From: Gemmataceae bacterium
Lineage (GTDB): Bacteria > Planctomycetota > Planctomycetia > Gemmatales > Gemmataceae
NCBI GenBank assembly: GCA_025055215.1
Contig: JANWYO010000042.1
Location: 1 to 46,345, forward strand
Direction of reading: 5' to 3'
Length of the DNA: 46,345 nucleotides
The translations under genes were made by a program, and so were the position numbers. Of the stretch, positions 1 through 8,524 are shown one piece after another. The notes under the pieces were generated by a model. That model had not been told where the DNA came from. It worked only from the letters and a program-made list of their open reading frames with translations, and did not search any database. How positions within the stretch are numbered: the first letter of the stretch is position 1; the number at the start of each line of letters is the position of its first letter.

Positions 1-220
1 CGAGGCGTGGGTCGCGGCCCCGTGGGGATCGAACCACCGCATTGTGGTGGACCACCAGCCAAGCAGCCCCCGGGTCTTACACCACAACCCGGCCGGGTAC
101 AAAACCCCCCGCCCAAAAGACGCCCCACCCCACGGGCTGCCCCCCCCCCCCCCCCGGCACCCCGCCCACGCGCACGCCCCCCCCCCCCCCCGGGCCGCCG
201 CCGGCGCCACGGCTCCGGAC
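1..220. other. Low-quality contig end with homopolymer C runs
   Basis: Two runs of about 14 to 16 C residues (around 140-155 and 178-192) lie in C-rich, nearly codon-free sequence. On the minus strand they are poly-G runs placed exactly where the AsmA-like reading frame loses its protein-like character and becomes a Gly/Val/Trp string. Poly-G runs at the end of an assembled molecule are typical of dark-cycle artefacts of two-colour sequencing. This reading is an inference; the sequence itself shows only the runs and the loss of coding character. Confidence 0.7.
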
Positions 221-1354
221 ATCCACGGTCAATCGACCATCGGTCAGCTGCGTCCCCGGCCGAAGGTGAAACAGCTCCGGCGCCAGGGCACTCAGCCGTG
301 CCAGATCCACGTCCATCGTCGCCTGGTATCCGGGGTGGATGAGGGCTTGGCGGAGGTCACTCGACCAGACCCAGTTACGGAGCGTCGCCGCCCCCGCGTC
401 GCAGCAGCAGTGCGCTTCCTCGATGTGAACTTGATCATTTCGGAACCGGACGCGACAGGGAAGTTCGAGTCGGTTGAGTGCGATCCGCTCAGCATGCAGC
501 CGCGGCGCTGCCACAAGGAGGCGGTCCACCACCGTGTCGCTCTCGAGGAACAGGTCCCAAGTGCCTGTCGGCGTCCTGACCCAGGCCAGCTCGAGGCGGG
601 TGGTCAGTGTCCCTTCTAGGCGCGTGATGGGCTCGATGCGCCGTGCCCACGGCGCGAGGAGGGCCAGGGGAATGTCCCTGGTCAGCACGCTGGCCTTGCC
701 CGCCTCGGCTGAGGGGATGACGAGTTCCAGCTGCCAATGCCCGGTCCCGCGGCTGGCGATGCCGCCATGCGCTTGGGCTTCAGCCAGCCGGGCCCCTCCC
801 AGCCGGGCCGAGAGCGCGATGCCCGTCAGGGTCTCGCTGACTCGGGTGTCGGCGTCGTGAAAGACGATGGTGCCATTGGAAACTTCGATCTGCAAAGCGA
901 CGCCCAGTTCCCGCGCCGGCCGGCCGGCGGCTTCGCTCCGGGCGGCAACCAGCGGGGCAAAAGCCTGCTCGAGATTGCTTGACGCTCCCCGGCAGACGCA
1001 GTGAAGCTCGGGAGCATCGAGGTGCATCGTCCCCAATTCACGACGATCACAAAGCAACTCCAGCAGCGTCTTGTCGGTCCACAGCCGGGCGACGCGGAGG
1101 ATTGGCTGGCCCGTCTCGTCGTGAAGCTCGGCGTCGCGGACTTCGATCGGCTTCCACCACGACAGGGTCACATGTTTCCAGCGAATATGACCAGGGACGT
1201 CCGCCACTGCCCGCCGGACCAGCCAGGGGAGTATCGGCGAGCGGGCGATCAGCGTCGGCCCGGCCAGAAGCAACAGGGCGAGGCCGACCAGGCAGGCGCC
1301 CCATTTCCACGAGGGCCGACCGAAGCCTCGACCAAAGTTGTGCCGCAGCCACAT
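77..1354 (-). CDS. AsmA/TamB-like envelope protein, 3' end corrupted
   Basis: About 375 believable residues are visible. A short basic N-terminus is followed by one membrane anchor (about residues 18-37) and then a long beta-rich segment with the pattern of AsmA/TamB-type proteins: a piece like 'HVTLSWWKPIEVRDAELHD' just after the anchor, then repeated amphipathic strands. Such proteins are anchored in the inner membrane and are thought to work in lipid transport or outer-envelope assembly. Planctomycete members are usually much longer, so the stop at 77 is probably false, since the last 45 or so residues are translated from the homopolymer region. The true gene should continue leftward off the window. 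The start at 1354 precedes the anchor directly. Family assignment is moderate. Confidence 0.6.
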   Translation of the reverse strand: MWLRHNFGRGFGRPSWKWGACLVGLALLLLAGPTLIARSPILPWLVRRAVADVPGHIRWKHVTLSWWKPIEVRDAELHDETGQPILRVARLWTDKTLLELLCDRRELGTMHLDAPELHCVCRGASSNLEQAFAPLVAARSEAAGRPARELGVALQIEVSNGTIVFHDADTRVSETLTGIALSARLGGARLAEAQAHGGIASRGTGHWQLELVIPSAEAGKASVLTRDIPLALLAPWARRIEPITRLEGTLTTRLELAWVRTPTGTWDLFLESDTVVDRLLVAAPRLHAERIALNRLELPCRVRFRNDQVHIEEAHCCCDAGAATLRNWVWSSDLRQALIHPGYQATMDVDLARLSALAPELFHLRPGTQLTDGRLTVDVRSRGAGGGPGGGGGVRVGGVPGGGGGQPVGWGVFWAGGFVPGRVVV

Positions 1355-1650
1355 GGCGTTGCCCTCGGCGAATTCCGCGGTGCCGGTTGGGGCGGCAAAC
1401 CCGGGCGGGCCTGCCGCCCCAGTCTATGTCGGCCCAAAGCCCGCCGGGAATCGGGAGAGAACGCCCGCGCCGGCTGGTGACGTGGCGCAAGGCGCGGCAC
1501 AAGCTCGACGTTCGCTACGGCTGCCGCCGTTTTCCTGACCCGCTCTTCGGAAACTTCGTCGGCCCGCAGAACGGGCCACGTCTTGGCGGGGCTACGGCAG
1601 TCCGTACTGTAACCTCGCAGACAAGCGGGTCGGTGCCGAGAGGTTCATGC

Positions 1651-2160
1651 ATGACGATGCTGACGGACGTGCGGAAGCAAGCGGTCACCGGTTTGACGCC
1701 CCCGGACTTGGGGGAAGCGCGCATTCGCGTGGCTTGGCCGTCGGTCGCCCGGGTGCCAGCGGTGGCGGCCCTGGGACGGATGCTCATGTGTAGCTGGATC
1801 GGGGCGCCGCTGGCCTGGTTGCTTCTGGCCCCCTTTTACTTTCGTAAGATCCTCCCCGGGCTGGCCGTCCGGTATACGCTGACCAACCGCCGGCTGATGA
1901 TCCAGCGCGGCATCAAGCCCAGGCCGTCGCAGGAAGTCGCCTTGGCTGACATCGACGACGTTCGCGTCGTCACCGATGGCAACAGCGAGTTTTATCGAAC
2001 CGGCACCTTGGAAATCATCTCGAAGGGGAATGTTGTTCTTCGGCTGCCGGGTGTACGCGACCCGGAGTCTTTCCGCGTGGCCATCCTGAACGCCTGCAAG
2101 GCGTGGGTTCCGGGAAAGAAATTCGACGCCTGGGAGCCGGCCAAAGCTGCGACGAACTGA
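1651..2160 (+). CDS. PH-domain membrane protein (YdbS-like, bPH2 type)
   Basis: A 169-residue protein. A hydrophobic stretch at about residues 48-68 should span or dip into the membrane. It is followed by a bacterial pleckstrin-homology (bPH2/DUF304-type) domain, recognised by 'YTLTNRRLMIQRGI' and later 'GTLEIISKGNVVLRLPGV'. The role of such proteins is generally unknown; they are membrane-associated. The frame is open much further upstream, but the ATG at 1651 has GAGAGG seven bases before it, and the upstream residues are Arg/Pro-rich and not protein-like. The next gene starts 45 bases downstream on the same strand, so the two may be cotranscribed. Confidence 0.75.
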   Translation: MTMLTDVRKQAVTGLTPPDLGEARIRVAWPSVARVPAVAALGRMLMCSWIGAPLAWLLLAPFYFRKILPGLAVRYTLTNRRLMIQRGIKPRPSQEVALADIDDVRVVTDGNSEFYRTGTLEIISKGNVVLRLPGVRDPESFRVAILNACKAWVPGKKFDAWEPAKAATN

Positions 2161-2205
2161 TCTCCGTTCTGGACAAGTCGGCCCCGAAGCAGGTACAACG
2201 GAGCC

Positions 2206-3831
2206 ATGGCGCTCCTGGTGATCGTCAAAGGCCCGAAGGCCGGCCAACAGTTCGCCCTAAGACCGGGCTTTACCGTCCTGGGTCGGCAGGCAGATTCCGA
2301 TATCTGTCTGGAAGCCCGGGCCGTCAGCCGACACCACGCCCGGCTTTGGATGCACGGCGACACGTTCTACGTAGAGGACCTCGACAGCAGCAACGGGACG
2401 TTTCTAAACGGCCAACGCGTCAGCGGGCGGGTTCCCGTCACCGAGCGCGACGTCATCCAAATTGGTCCCTATGACCTGGCCCTGCGGATCACGGCAAAAC
2501 CGCCCAGTGAGGATGCCGAGCAGGTCGTTCGCGAGCAGCTGAGCGTCAGCTCGACGAACACCCGCCTCTTCGACCTGGAACCGGCGCGCAAGCTTCAGGT
2601 CGTGCTGGAAATCGGGCAACACTTGGCCCGCACCCTCGACCTGGATGCCCTCTTGGACAAACTTCTGGTCCACTTGATGCGCCTGTTTCCCCAGGCCGAG
2701 CGGGGCACCGTCCTGCTGTGTGACGGTGACCGCCTGATGGTCCGGGCTCAGCAGGCGCGGGGCGCTCGGCGAGCAACACCCCACGCCTATAGCCGCACCA
2801 TCGTCAACCAGGCCCTCCAAGACGGCGTCGGTTTGCTGAGCGAGGACGTTCGCGCCGACGATCGCTTCTCAAGCAGCAACACCCTCCGCTCGCTTGAGGT
2901 GCGGTCGTTGTTGTGCGTGCCGCTAATCGGTTCGGATGGCCGACGCTTGGGCGTCATCCAACTCGACAGCTGCCGACTCGACCAGCCGTTTCGCGCCGAG
3001 GATCTTCACCTCTTAACAACTATCGGTCTGCAAGTGGCGGTGGTGCTCGAGAATGCGGCCCTGCACGAGGAATTGCTGCGCGAAGAGCGTCTCCGGCAGG
3101 AGCTGACTCTGGCCCGCGACATCCAGCGTGGCTTTTTGCCGACCGAATTCCCCACCGCCGACGAGGGATACGAGCTGTTTGCCAACGTTTACCCTGCCCG
3201 CCAGGTATCCGGAGACCTGTACGACTTTCTCCGCCTAGCGGATGGCCGATTGGCATTTTTCGTCGGCGACGTCTCCGGGAAGGGGATGCCGGCTGCGTTG
3301 TTCATGGTGGCCGTTCGTACCCTCAGCCGACACCTCGCCGCGGCGGGCACCAGCCCGGCGGAGACCTTGCGGGAATTGAACACGGCCCTGGCTGCCGACA
3401 ACCCGTCCGGGATGTTCGTCACCCTGTTACACGGGATTTATCAACCCCGCCGCGGTGAGGTGACCCTCGCTTCCGCCGGTCATCCCCCACCGCTGTTCCG
3501 CCGAGTCAACGGGACCGTTCAACTGGTGGAGTTGCAAAGCGGTCGACTCCTTGGCCTGGAAGGCGGCGACCTTCGGCTGCGCGACACCTCCCTGACCCTG
3601 CAACCCGGAGACACCCTGTTCGCCTTCACGGATGGGCTCACGGAGGCCCGGGCTTCGGCAAGCGACGAGCACTTTGGGTTGGAGCGTCTCAGCCGGCTGC
3701 TGGGCGGGCTGCGGCCGGGCCTGCCGCTGCCCGCCTGGGTGGATGAGGTCCGCCTCGCCCTGGAGCGATTCACCAACACCACGGACCTCCAGGATGACGT
3801 CACCTTGCTTGCGTTGCGGCGTGCTCTTTGA
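2206..3831 (+). CDS. FHA-GAF-PP2C (SpoIIE/RsbU-type) serine phosphatase
   Basis: 541 residues with three domains. An FHA phosphothreonine-binding domain fills about residues 1-100, with GR at 26-27, SRHHA at 41-45 and SSNGTFLNG at 61-69. A GAF sensor domain lies at about 145-285. A PP2C/SpoIIE phosphatase domain lies at about 310-541, with the metal-binding 'VSGDLYDF', 'FVGDVSGKGMPAALFM' and a late 'FTDGLTEA'. In known systems such enzymes dephosphorylate an anti-sigma antagonist and release a stress sigma factor. The FHA domain suggests recruitment to a Ser/Thr-kinase substrate, and the GAF domain a signal input. No anti-sigma factor or antagonist gene is near, so the partner is unknown. The gene converges on tadA with a 12-base gap. 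Confidence 0.9.
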   Translation: MALLVIVKGPKAGQQFALRPGFTVLGRQADSDICLEARAVSRHHARLWMHGDTFYVEDLDSSNGTFLNGQRVSGRVPVTERDVIQIGPYDLALRITAKPPSEDAEQVVREQLSVSSTNTRLFDLEPARKLQVVLEIGQHLARTLDLDALLDKLLVHLMRLFPQAERGTVLLCDGDRLMVRAQQARGARRATPHAYSRTIVNQALQDGVGLLSEDVRADDRFSSSNTLRSLEVRSLLCVPLIGSDGRRLGVIQLDSCRLDQPFRAEDLHLLTTIGLQVAVVLENAALHEELLREERLRQELTLARDIQRGFLPTEFPTADEGYELFANVYPARQVSGDLYDFLRLADGRLAFFVGDVSGKGMPAALFMVAVRTLSRHLAAAGTSPAETLRELNTALAADNPSGMFVTLLHGIYQPRRGEVTLASAGHPPPLFRRVNGTVQLVELQSGRLLGLEGGDLRLRDTSLTLQPGDTLFAFTDGLTEARASASDEHFGLERLSRLLGGLRPGLPLPAWVDEVRLALERFTNTTDLQDDVTLLALRRAL

Positions 3832-3843
3832 GTCCGCAACGCC

Positions 3844-4353
3844 TCAGCGCCGCCCCAGCCCTCGTTTTTTCGCAAAAAACGCACTCAACACCGCGGCACA
3901 CTCCTCGGCCAACACGCCGCCGACCACCTGGGCCCGATGATTCAGGCGAGGGTCGCTGGTGATCTGGTAGAGCGTGTGACACGCCCCGGCCTTGGGATCG
4001 GCACAACCGTAGACGACCAGCGGCAGTCGCGCCTGAACGATGGCCCCCGCACACATCGGGCACGGTTCAAGGGTGACATACAAGGCACAGTTTTCCAGCC
4101 GCCACGAGCGGAGGGCGGCGGCCGCTTGGGTCAGGGCGATCATCTCGGCGTGCGCCGTCGGATCGACGAGCAACTCACGCTGATTGTGCGCCCGGGCGAT
4201 CACCCCCTCTTCCCAGGAAACGATCACTGCGCCGACCGGAACTTCATCCTCCTCAGCCGCCAGCCGGGCCTCTTCCAACGCCATCTCCATGTGGGCCACA
4301 TGGACCGGATGCCGAGGGTCGGTCAATGGCAGGTCAAAGGGAGACCACTCCAT
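3844..4353 (-). CDS. tadA: tRNA-specific adenosine(34) deaminase
   Basis: 169 residues of the cytidine/deoxycytidylate deaminase superfamily. TadA converts A34 to inosine in tRNA-Arg(ACG). The zinc site is complete: HAE at 68-70 (His ligand and catalytic Glu) and PCPMC at 97-101 (Cys98 and Cys101). '[10 protein letters not shown]' near residue 36 is typical of TadA. Guanine deaminase-like relatives are possible, but length and motifs favour TadA. The start at 4353 is chosen because AGGAG lies seven bases upstream; an upstream start at 4428 would add an Arg/Pro-rich tail without support. The last codons contain a perfect AT-rich palindrome, listed separately. Confidence 0.88.
   Translation of the reverse strand: MEWSPFDLPLTDPRHPVHVAHMEMALEEARLAAEEDEVPVGAVIVSWEEGVIARAHNQRELLVDPTAHAEMIALTQAAAALRSWRLENCALYVTLEPCPMCAGAIVQARLPLVVYGCADPKAGACHTLYQITSDPRLNHRAQVVGGVLAEECAAVLSAFFAKKRGLGRR
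3862..3880. repeat. Perfect AT-rich palindrome at the 3' end of tadA
   Basis: CGTTTTTT (3862-3869) and AAAAAACG (3873-3880) are perfect complements around a 3-base CGC loop, about 20 bases inside the tadA stop and about 30 bases beyond the stop of the convergent phosphatase gene. The arms encode Phe-Ala-Lys-Lys in tadA. The position between two convergent genes would suit transcription arrest, but the stem is AT-rich and lacks a GC core, so this is only a possibility. Confidence 0.4.
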
Positions 4354-4430
4354 GCACAAGCTCCTGCGGCAGACCGTCCCCGTTCGATTCGGGTTATCCC
4401 GTCGGCGTCGGGTCGGTGGCGGGGCCAACG

Positions 4431-5777
4431 TCAGCTTGGCAAGCGATAAGGCGGCCGATACTCGTAGCTCAAATAATGATTGGCCTTCGGGTTATTGGTG
4501 AACCGCTCTTGAGCGGCGTCCCACTCCAGCAGCGATCGGGTCTTCAAGGCGATGTTGCCGATGATGGCTGCGGTCGTGCTGCGGTGGCCGACTTCAATGT
4601 CGCAGTGGCACGGCTGCCGGGTCTTGATGCAGTCGAGGAAGTTGCGAGCATGCAACGACGTCGGGGCCGCGCCTTTGACCTTCACCGGTTCGATCATCGG
4701 TTTTGCTCCGACCCGGTAGCCCTTCTCCAGGGAGCGGTCCAGCGGGGTGCGTGCTGGAAATTCGTTGGGCGTCAGGCTGTCGGGCACCACCTCAAACCCG
4801 TTCGACAAGAGGTAGAGTGTCCCCTTGGTGCCGCGGAATTCGATCTCGGCGCGGTTCAGGCCGGCAGGCGGCGCCGTGGCGTTAAATTGCGAGAACGTCA
4901 CCAGGGTGTTGCCGGGATAGGTCCAGATGACTTCCAGCGTGTCCGGGACTTCGCGGTTGTCGGGGATGGCGAACTTGCCGCCCAGGGCGGTGACCGCCAG
5001 GGGCGCCTCCTGCCCCAACGCCCAGTGGATCACGTCGAGATAATGCACGCCGAAGTTGGTCAGCTGCCCGCCGGAATAGTCGTAGAACCAGCGAAAGCGG
5101 TAGAAGGTGCGGTTCTTGTTGTACGGCACTTTCGGGGCCGGCCCCAACCAGGCGTCCCAATCAAAACCAGGAGGCGGCTCCTCGTTCGGCGGATTGCCGA
5201 TGCCCTTGGGCCATTCGTTCTGGATGTGGAAGGCGCGGGCAACGGTCACGTGACCGATGCCCCCTTTGCGGATGAACTCGGCGGCCTGCCGACAGAACTC
5301 CGCGGAGCGCCGCTGGAGGCCGACCTGCGTGACTCGCTGATACTTGCGGGCGGCCTCCACCATCTTCCGACCCTCGACCACGCACAACGACAGTGGTTTT
5401 TCCACGTAAACGTCCTTGTTCGCCTGACAGGCGTGGATTGTCTGCAAGGCGTGCCAATGGTCCGGCGTGTTGATGACGACCGCGTCGATGTCCTTGCGGT
5501 CCAGCATGTGCCGGTAATCGGCATAACGCTCCGGACTGCCGCCGATCTTGCGGGCCGCGAACTCGAGGTAGGGGGGATAAATGTCGCAAATCGCCACGAC
5601 TTCGCAATCCTTGTGCTCCAAAAAGGCGTCGAGTACTTGGTCGCCGCGGTTGCCCAAGCCGATGAATCCCAGGCGAATCCGCTCGTTGGCCCCCAGGACG
5701 CGCCGACTGCTCCAGGCGGTGCTCAGCCCCGCCAGGGCCGCCGACTGAGTGAAACGCCGCCGACTTAGCTTGCGCAT
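4431..5777 (-). CDS. Tat-exported Gfo/Idh/MocA family oxidoreductase
   Basis: 448 residues. A twin-arginine signal (RRRFTQ at residues 6-11, followed by a short hydrophobic Ala/Leu stretch to about 22) marks export of a folded, cofactor-loaded enzyme. The Rossmann NAD(P)-binding site follows (GLGNRG at 40-45), with the family lysine motif 'VYEKPLS'-like (here VEKPLS) and 'PDHWHA' near the cofactor site. Members oxidise or reduce sugars, inositols or related polyols; the substrate cannot be read from sequence. Planctomycetes carry large expansions of exported members, so the gene is typical. ATG at 5777 has GAGGG about nine bases upstream and puts the twin-arginine motif at the N-terminus. Confidence 0.88.
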   Translation of the reverse strand: MRKLSRRRFTQSAALAGLSTAWSSRRVLGANERIRLGFIGLGNRGDQVLDAFLEHKDCEVVAICDIYPPYLEFAARKIGGSPERYADYRHMLDRKDIDAVVINTPDHWHALQTIHACQANKDVYVEKPLSLCVVEGRKMVEAARKYQRVTQVGLQRRSAEFCRQAAEFIRKGGIGHVTVARAFHIQNEWPKGIGNPPNEEPPPGFDWDAWLGPAPKVPYNKNRTFYRFRWFYDYSGGQLTNFGVHYLDVIHWALGQEAPLAVTALGGKFAIPDNREVPDTLEVIWTYPGNTLVTFSQFNATAPPAGLNRAEIEFRGTKGTLYLLSNGFEVVPDSLTPNEFPARTPLDRSLEKGYRVGAKPMIEPVKVKGAAPTSLHARNFLDCIKTRQPCHCDIEVGHRSTTAAIIGNIALKTRSLLEWDAAQERFTNNPKANHYLSYEYRPPYRLPS

Positions 5778-5878
5778 GGTGGTATCCCTCGTGAGGTAAG
5801 CCGAACGCTCTCCCCACACAGAGAGCACACACCGCCCCGCTGTTCAAGCACTTTTCCGATAGTTTTCTTTGGTTTGCG

Positions 5879-6850
5879 TCACCGGGCCGGATGAGTCACC
5901 CGGAAATCTAGCGACCGTCGCACCGTGCGCTTGCCGTGCGGGCCGTGGTCCGTGATCTGGACCCATAAGGTGTACGCCCCGGCGGGGACTTCGGGGACGC
6001 AGAATCGGTAGTTGTTGAAGTAATCGTGACGCAGGCTGCGGCTGCGGTCCGGCCTGGTCCGATCTTCAGGAAAATCCTGCCGCCAGACCGTCTTGCCCGT
6101 GAAGTCGTGGATCTCGAGCGTGCTGCTGAGGTGCGTCAGATAGTACGGGTCACGCTGCTCCGTCGAAAAATTCCTCAGCTCCACATACACTTGGGCCAAG
6201 TCGCCGGGTTTGAACGAATGGTCGCTCGGCAACGGTTCGTAGTCTCCAAACTTGCCGATGCGCCGACAGAAGCACATCGTGTCGATCACTAAAGACGCCC
6301 GCAACCGGAGCGGATGCAGCAAACGTTCAAGTTGCTCGACCAAAAGGGCGACCTCCGCCGGCGACGCCTGGTCGAGGCTCCCTTCCGTAAGCCGGCCTGC
6401 CAGCGGCAGCAGCACCAGCAGCAGGTCCTGATTTACTTTGTCGTAGTGCTGAAGATGGGCCAGGGCATCGTGCGGCCGTTTATCGAGAAAACAGTGTAAC
6501 GCCGCCACCAGTGGGGGTGGTTCGGGCAACTTGGCGGGTAGCATCGGACCTGCGGGAGCCGACGGGGGATGCGACGCCGGTTCCGATGCAGGCGTCGTCG
6601 GCCCTTTGCTTTCATCAGCAGGAGGAACAAAGCGCGTCGGCTCGAGCTTCGGTTCCGCCGCCGGCTCCGCTGGCAGCGGAGCCCGCAGGGGTGATTCGCG
6701 GACGTCGGGCGCCACTGCTGCGGCCGGGGGTGGGGAGGCAGGCCCGGTCGAGCAAGGGCCGCAGTGATACGACTGCCGGCCAGCGCACGCCGGCAGCAAC
6801 CCGACGCTGCTCATGGCCGCCAGCGTGGTCATCCAGACTCGCCACCTCAT
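5879..6850 (-). CDS. Putative lipoprotein of unknown function
   Basis: 323 residues. The N-terminus (two Arg, hydrophobic stretch, then LLPAC) is a lipoprotein signal with the lipidated Cys at about residue 22. Residues 35-115 are Pro/Ala/Glu-rich and likely disordered. The C-terminal half is well folded in appearance and ends in a beta-rich segment with 'AGAYTLWVQITD' and 'RRSLDFRVTHPAR', resembling an immunoglobulin-like beta-sandwich. I recognise no catalytic motif. It probably sits on the periplasmic face of a membrane. ATG at 6850 has GAGG about seven bases upstream. Its 3' end lies about 100 bases upstream of the oxidoreductase start on the same strand. Confidence 0.65.
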   Translation of the reverse strand: MRWRVWMTTLAAMSSVGLLPACAGRQSYHCGPCSTGPASPPPAAAVAPDVRESPLRAPLPAEPAAEPKLEPTRFVPPADESKGPTTPASEPASHPPSAPAGPMLPAKLPEPPPLVAALHCFLDKRPHDALAHLQHYDKVNQDLLLVLLPLAGRLTEGSLDQASPAEVALLVEQLERLLHPLRLRASLVIDTMCFCRRIGKFGDYEPLPSDHSFKPGDLAQVYVELRNFSTEQRDPYYLTHLSSTLEIHDFTGKTVWRQDFPEDRTRPDRSRSLRHDYFNNYRFCVPEVPAGAYTLWVQITDHGPHGKRTVRRSLDFRVTHPAR

Positions 6851-6885
6851 CCGTGACCTCGACGCGCTTGTGGTGCGCTCCGCCC

Positions 6886-6917
6886 GGCTAGAGCCGGACG
6901 GGCGGACGATACCGCCC
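6886..6917. repeat. Tandem short hairpins upstream of the lipoprotein gene
   Basis: CCGGCTAGAGCCGG around 6885-6898 and GGGCGG/CCGCCC (6900-6905 with 6912-6917, loop ACGATA) are two adjacent inverted repeats in the noncoding region just before the interspersed element copy A. A comparable pair of inverted repeats precedes copy B at 13751-13798, so these may be part of the same mobile or structured unit. Confidence 0.45.
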
Positions 6918-6954
6918 CGAATTCAGCACGTCAAGCGCTGCGGCAGTCGAAGGG

Positions 6955-7205
6955 GGCTCCTCTGGATTTCGGTGGGGCAAGGGTGCAGGGGCGGAGAGAG
7001 GGCCGATCGATTTCCGCTCGCGAGAGGATGGGAGACGTGTGTTGGGCCCGAAGGAAGCCTTCACGATTGATCGGTTCGCACTCCCGGCGTGCCGAGCGGG
7101 CGCTATCGGGTGCGTCATAGGCGCGAAACGAGGGATGGGTGAGGGGCGGGGAAGAACCGCTGCCTGGAGCCCCGCCTCAAACAACGATAGGTGCCCCCCG
7201 GGGAA
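6955..7205. repeat. Diverged interspersed element, copy A
   Basis: Noncoding. It shares five colinear blocks with 13800-14032, in the same orientation: GGATTTCGGYGGGGCRAGG (from 6964 against 13814), GGGAGACG (7030 against 13879), GATTGATCG then TTCGC (7065 against 13906), GGGGAA..CGC.GCC.GGAGC (about 7148 against 13970) and GAYAGGTG (7186 against 14010). The spacing differs only by small indels. No conserved reading frame, transposase or terminal inverted repeat is evident. It fills most of the gap between the lipoprotein gene (-) and the prepilin-like gene (+). Confidence 0.6.
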
Positions 7206-7339
7206 GGCCCGATCACCATATCGCTCTGAGGCCGTCTCGAGCGCTCCAGCGTCGAATCAGCCGCTCACAGTGCCCGATCGGGCCTCGCGTCCCCCCAGTC
7301 TCCAGCTGGCGCCTCCGCCATTTCAACTCGGACGCCGAC

Positions 7340-7450
7340 CCAACCCTTGACAAGAGGTTAGCACAGTATTAGCGTTTACGAATGGTGCTATATGTCAGAC
7401 CTAATAGATGTACTTAGTGTGCACGAACAATGAGTCGGAGAAATGAGCCA
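7340..7450 (+). promoter_or_regulatory. AT-rich leader of the prepilin-like gene
   Basis: This is the most AT-rich stretch of the region. TTGACA lies at 7347-7352, but the best hexamer 17-18 bases downstream (around 7370) is a poor -10. TATATG at 7389-7394 is a better -10 but has no -35 at the right distance. A promoter is likely here because of base composition and position; the exact boxes are uncertain. Confidence 0.35.
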
Positions 7451-8266
7451 ATGCGTAACACGATCCGCCGCGATGCGTTGAGCTTAATGGAACTGATCGT
7501 GGTTCTTTCCGTGTTGGTGCTCTTGGGCGGATTAATTGTCGCGGTCTTGCCCAACGTCATGAAGCGTGCACATTTGGCCAAGTGCGCCGATACGATTGCC
7601 GCCCTGAACTCCGCGTGGATGCGGGCGTATGCCCTCAACGTCCGCTATCCTGACGTGTACGACTCGCTTTTGAGCGCTGGTGGCACGACCATCGACAGTC
7701 GCTTGTCGCCCGGATTGCTCAGCCAGACGTCGGTCACGACACTCTCGGCCGAAGACGTGGCCGCCCTGCGTTCGATTGGCATCACAGCTGTCGTGGATCT
7801 GATGCCGACGCCGCCGGGCGGGAGCGTGACTTACGACAGCGCTCCCGTGGGAGCACCGCAACGGCGGTTGACGGTGGGCGGGCGGGTGGTTCAGTTAAAC
7901 CTCAGCAACCACTTGGCGGCCGGCAACCCGCTCAATCTCAAACGCCACCTGGTTCGCTTGGCCGACGGGTCGCTGGCGGACAACAGCAGCAACGTCCGCT
8001 ACCTGATTTTCGGGATCGGGCCAAACTGCACCGGCGTCGGCACGGGCAAACTCATTCAGGAGGCGCCGGTCCACTTCGCTGCCGACGATTCGCTCAATCC
8101 AACCAACGTGTATCAGCGCTACCTCGTGGTTTTCTCGCTGGTCACCAATGTCAACGGCACCGTGACGGCCTACTTTGAGTCGGCGGCGGGCAATGACGTC
8201 AACGGACCCTCCAGTGCTGACGCCCACATCCGACAATTCCACGACAGCGCCAGTACCGACGGCTGA
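7451..8266 (+). CDS. Type IV prepilin/pseudopilin-like protein
   Basis: 271 residues. The N-terminus is a class III signal: basic residues, then 'DALSLMELIVVLSVLVLL', matching the prepilin pattern with Glu at +5 of the mature protein and a hydrophobic helix of about 20 residues. The residue at -1 is Ala rather than the usual Gly. The rest is a soluble Ser/Thr/Asn-rich domain without a motif I know. It is probably a minor pseudopilin of a type II secretion-like or pilus-like machine, processed by a prepilin peptidase encoded elsewhere. ATG at 7451 has GGAG ten bases before it; an in-frame ATG at 7430 lacks a site. No other pilus genes are adjacent. Confidence 0.7.
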   Translation: MRNTIRRDALSLMELIVVLSVLVLLGGLIVAVLPNVMKRAHLAKCADTIAALNSAWMRAYALNVRYPDVYDSLLSAGGTTIDSRLSPGLLSQTSVTTLSAEDVAALRSIGITAVVDLMPTPPGGSVTYDSAPVGAPQRRLTVGGRVVQLNLSNHLAAGNPLNLKRHLVRLADGSLADNSSNVRYLIFGIGPNCTGVGTGKLIQEAPVHFAADDSLNPTNVYQRYLVVFSLVTNVNGTVTAYFESAAGNDVNGPSSADAHIRQFHDSASTDG

Positions 8267-8284
8267 CACCTTAGCGCCCGAGCC

Positions 8285-8343
8285 CGCTGGCGGTTTCGCG
8301 CTCACCCCGCACCGCCGGCTTTCGCTTGCGGTTTCGCGCTCGC
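8285..8343. repeat. Short direct repeat pair
   Basis: CGCTGGCGGTTTCGCGCTC (8285-8303) and CGCTTGCGGTTTCGCGCTC (8325-8343) differ at one base and are 40 bases apart. A related core, GTTTCGCGCTCGCCGCG, occurs inside element copy B (about 13915-13931). The distal unit is followed by CTCGGGC, which can pair with GCCCGAG near 8275. Confidence 0.5.
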
Positions 8344-8524
8344 CTCGGGCCGTCCGCTCCAGCCACGGTTTGACCTGCCGGGGACACCGACCGGGCCGGC
8401 CCCAACGGCCCCCAGGGCCTTGCCTTGGGTCGTCCGGCGGCTGAGTTCGTCATCCCCTGCCACTTGCAAACTTGTGCCAGGAGACATCGGTGTTGGCCAG
8501 GGGCCGCAAATGACCCGCAGCCGG

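Noticed and set aside
10-60. T-arm-like GGTTCGATCCC on the minus strand, suggesting a tRNA
   Set aside because: The stem around it does not pair in canonical register, no acceptor, D or anticodon arm can be built, and the sequence lies in the unreliable contig end.
979-1650. Long N-terminal extension of the PH-domain protein
   Set aside because: The frame is open but antisense to the AsmA-like gene, Arg/Gly-rich and without a ribosome binding site; the ATG at 1651 has one.
4326-5768. Long plus-strand open frame opposite the Gfo/Idh/MocA gene
   Set aside because: It mirrors the coding frame of a well-motivated gene on the other strand, a common effect in GC-rich DNA, and has no domain signature.
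6888-7184. Open frames in both strands of element copy A that could be a small gene shared with copy B
   Set aside because: The translated products differ between copies with frame-breaking indels, and no start signal is conserved, so coding is not supported.
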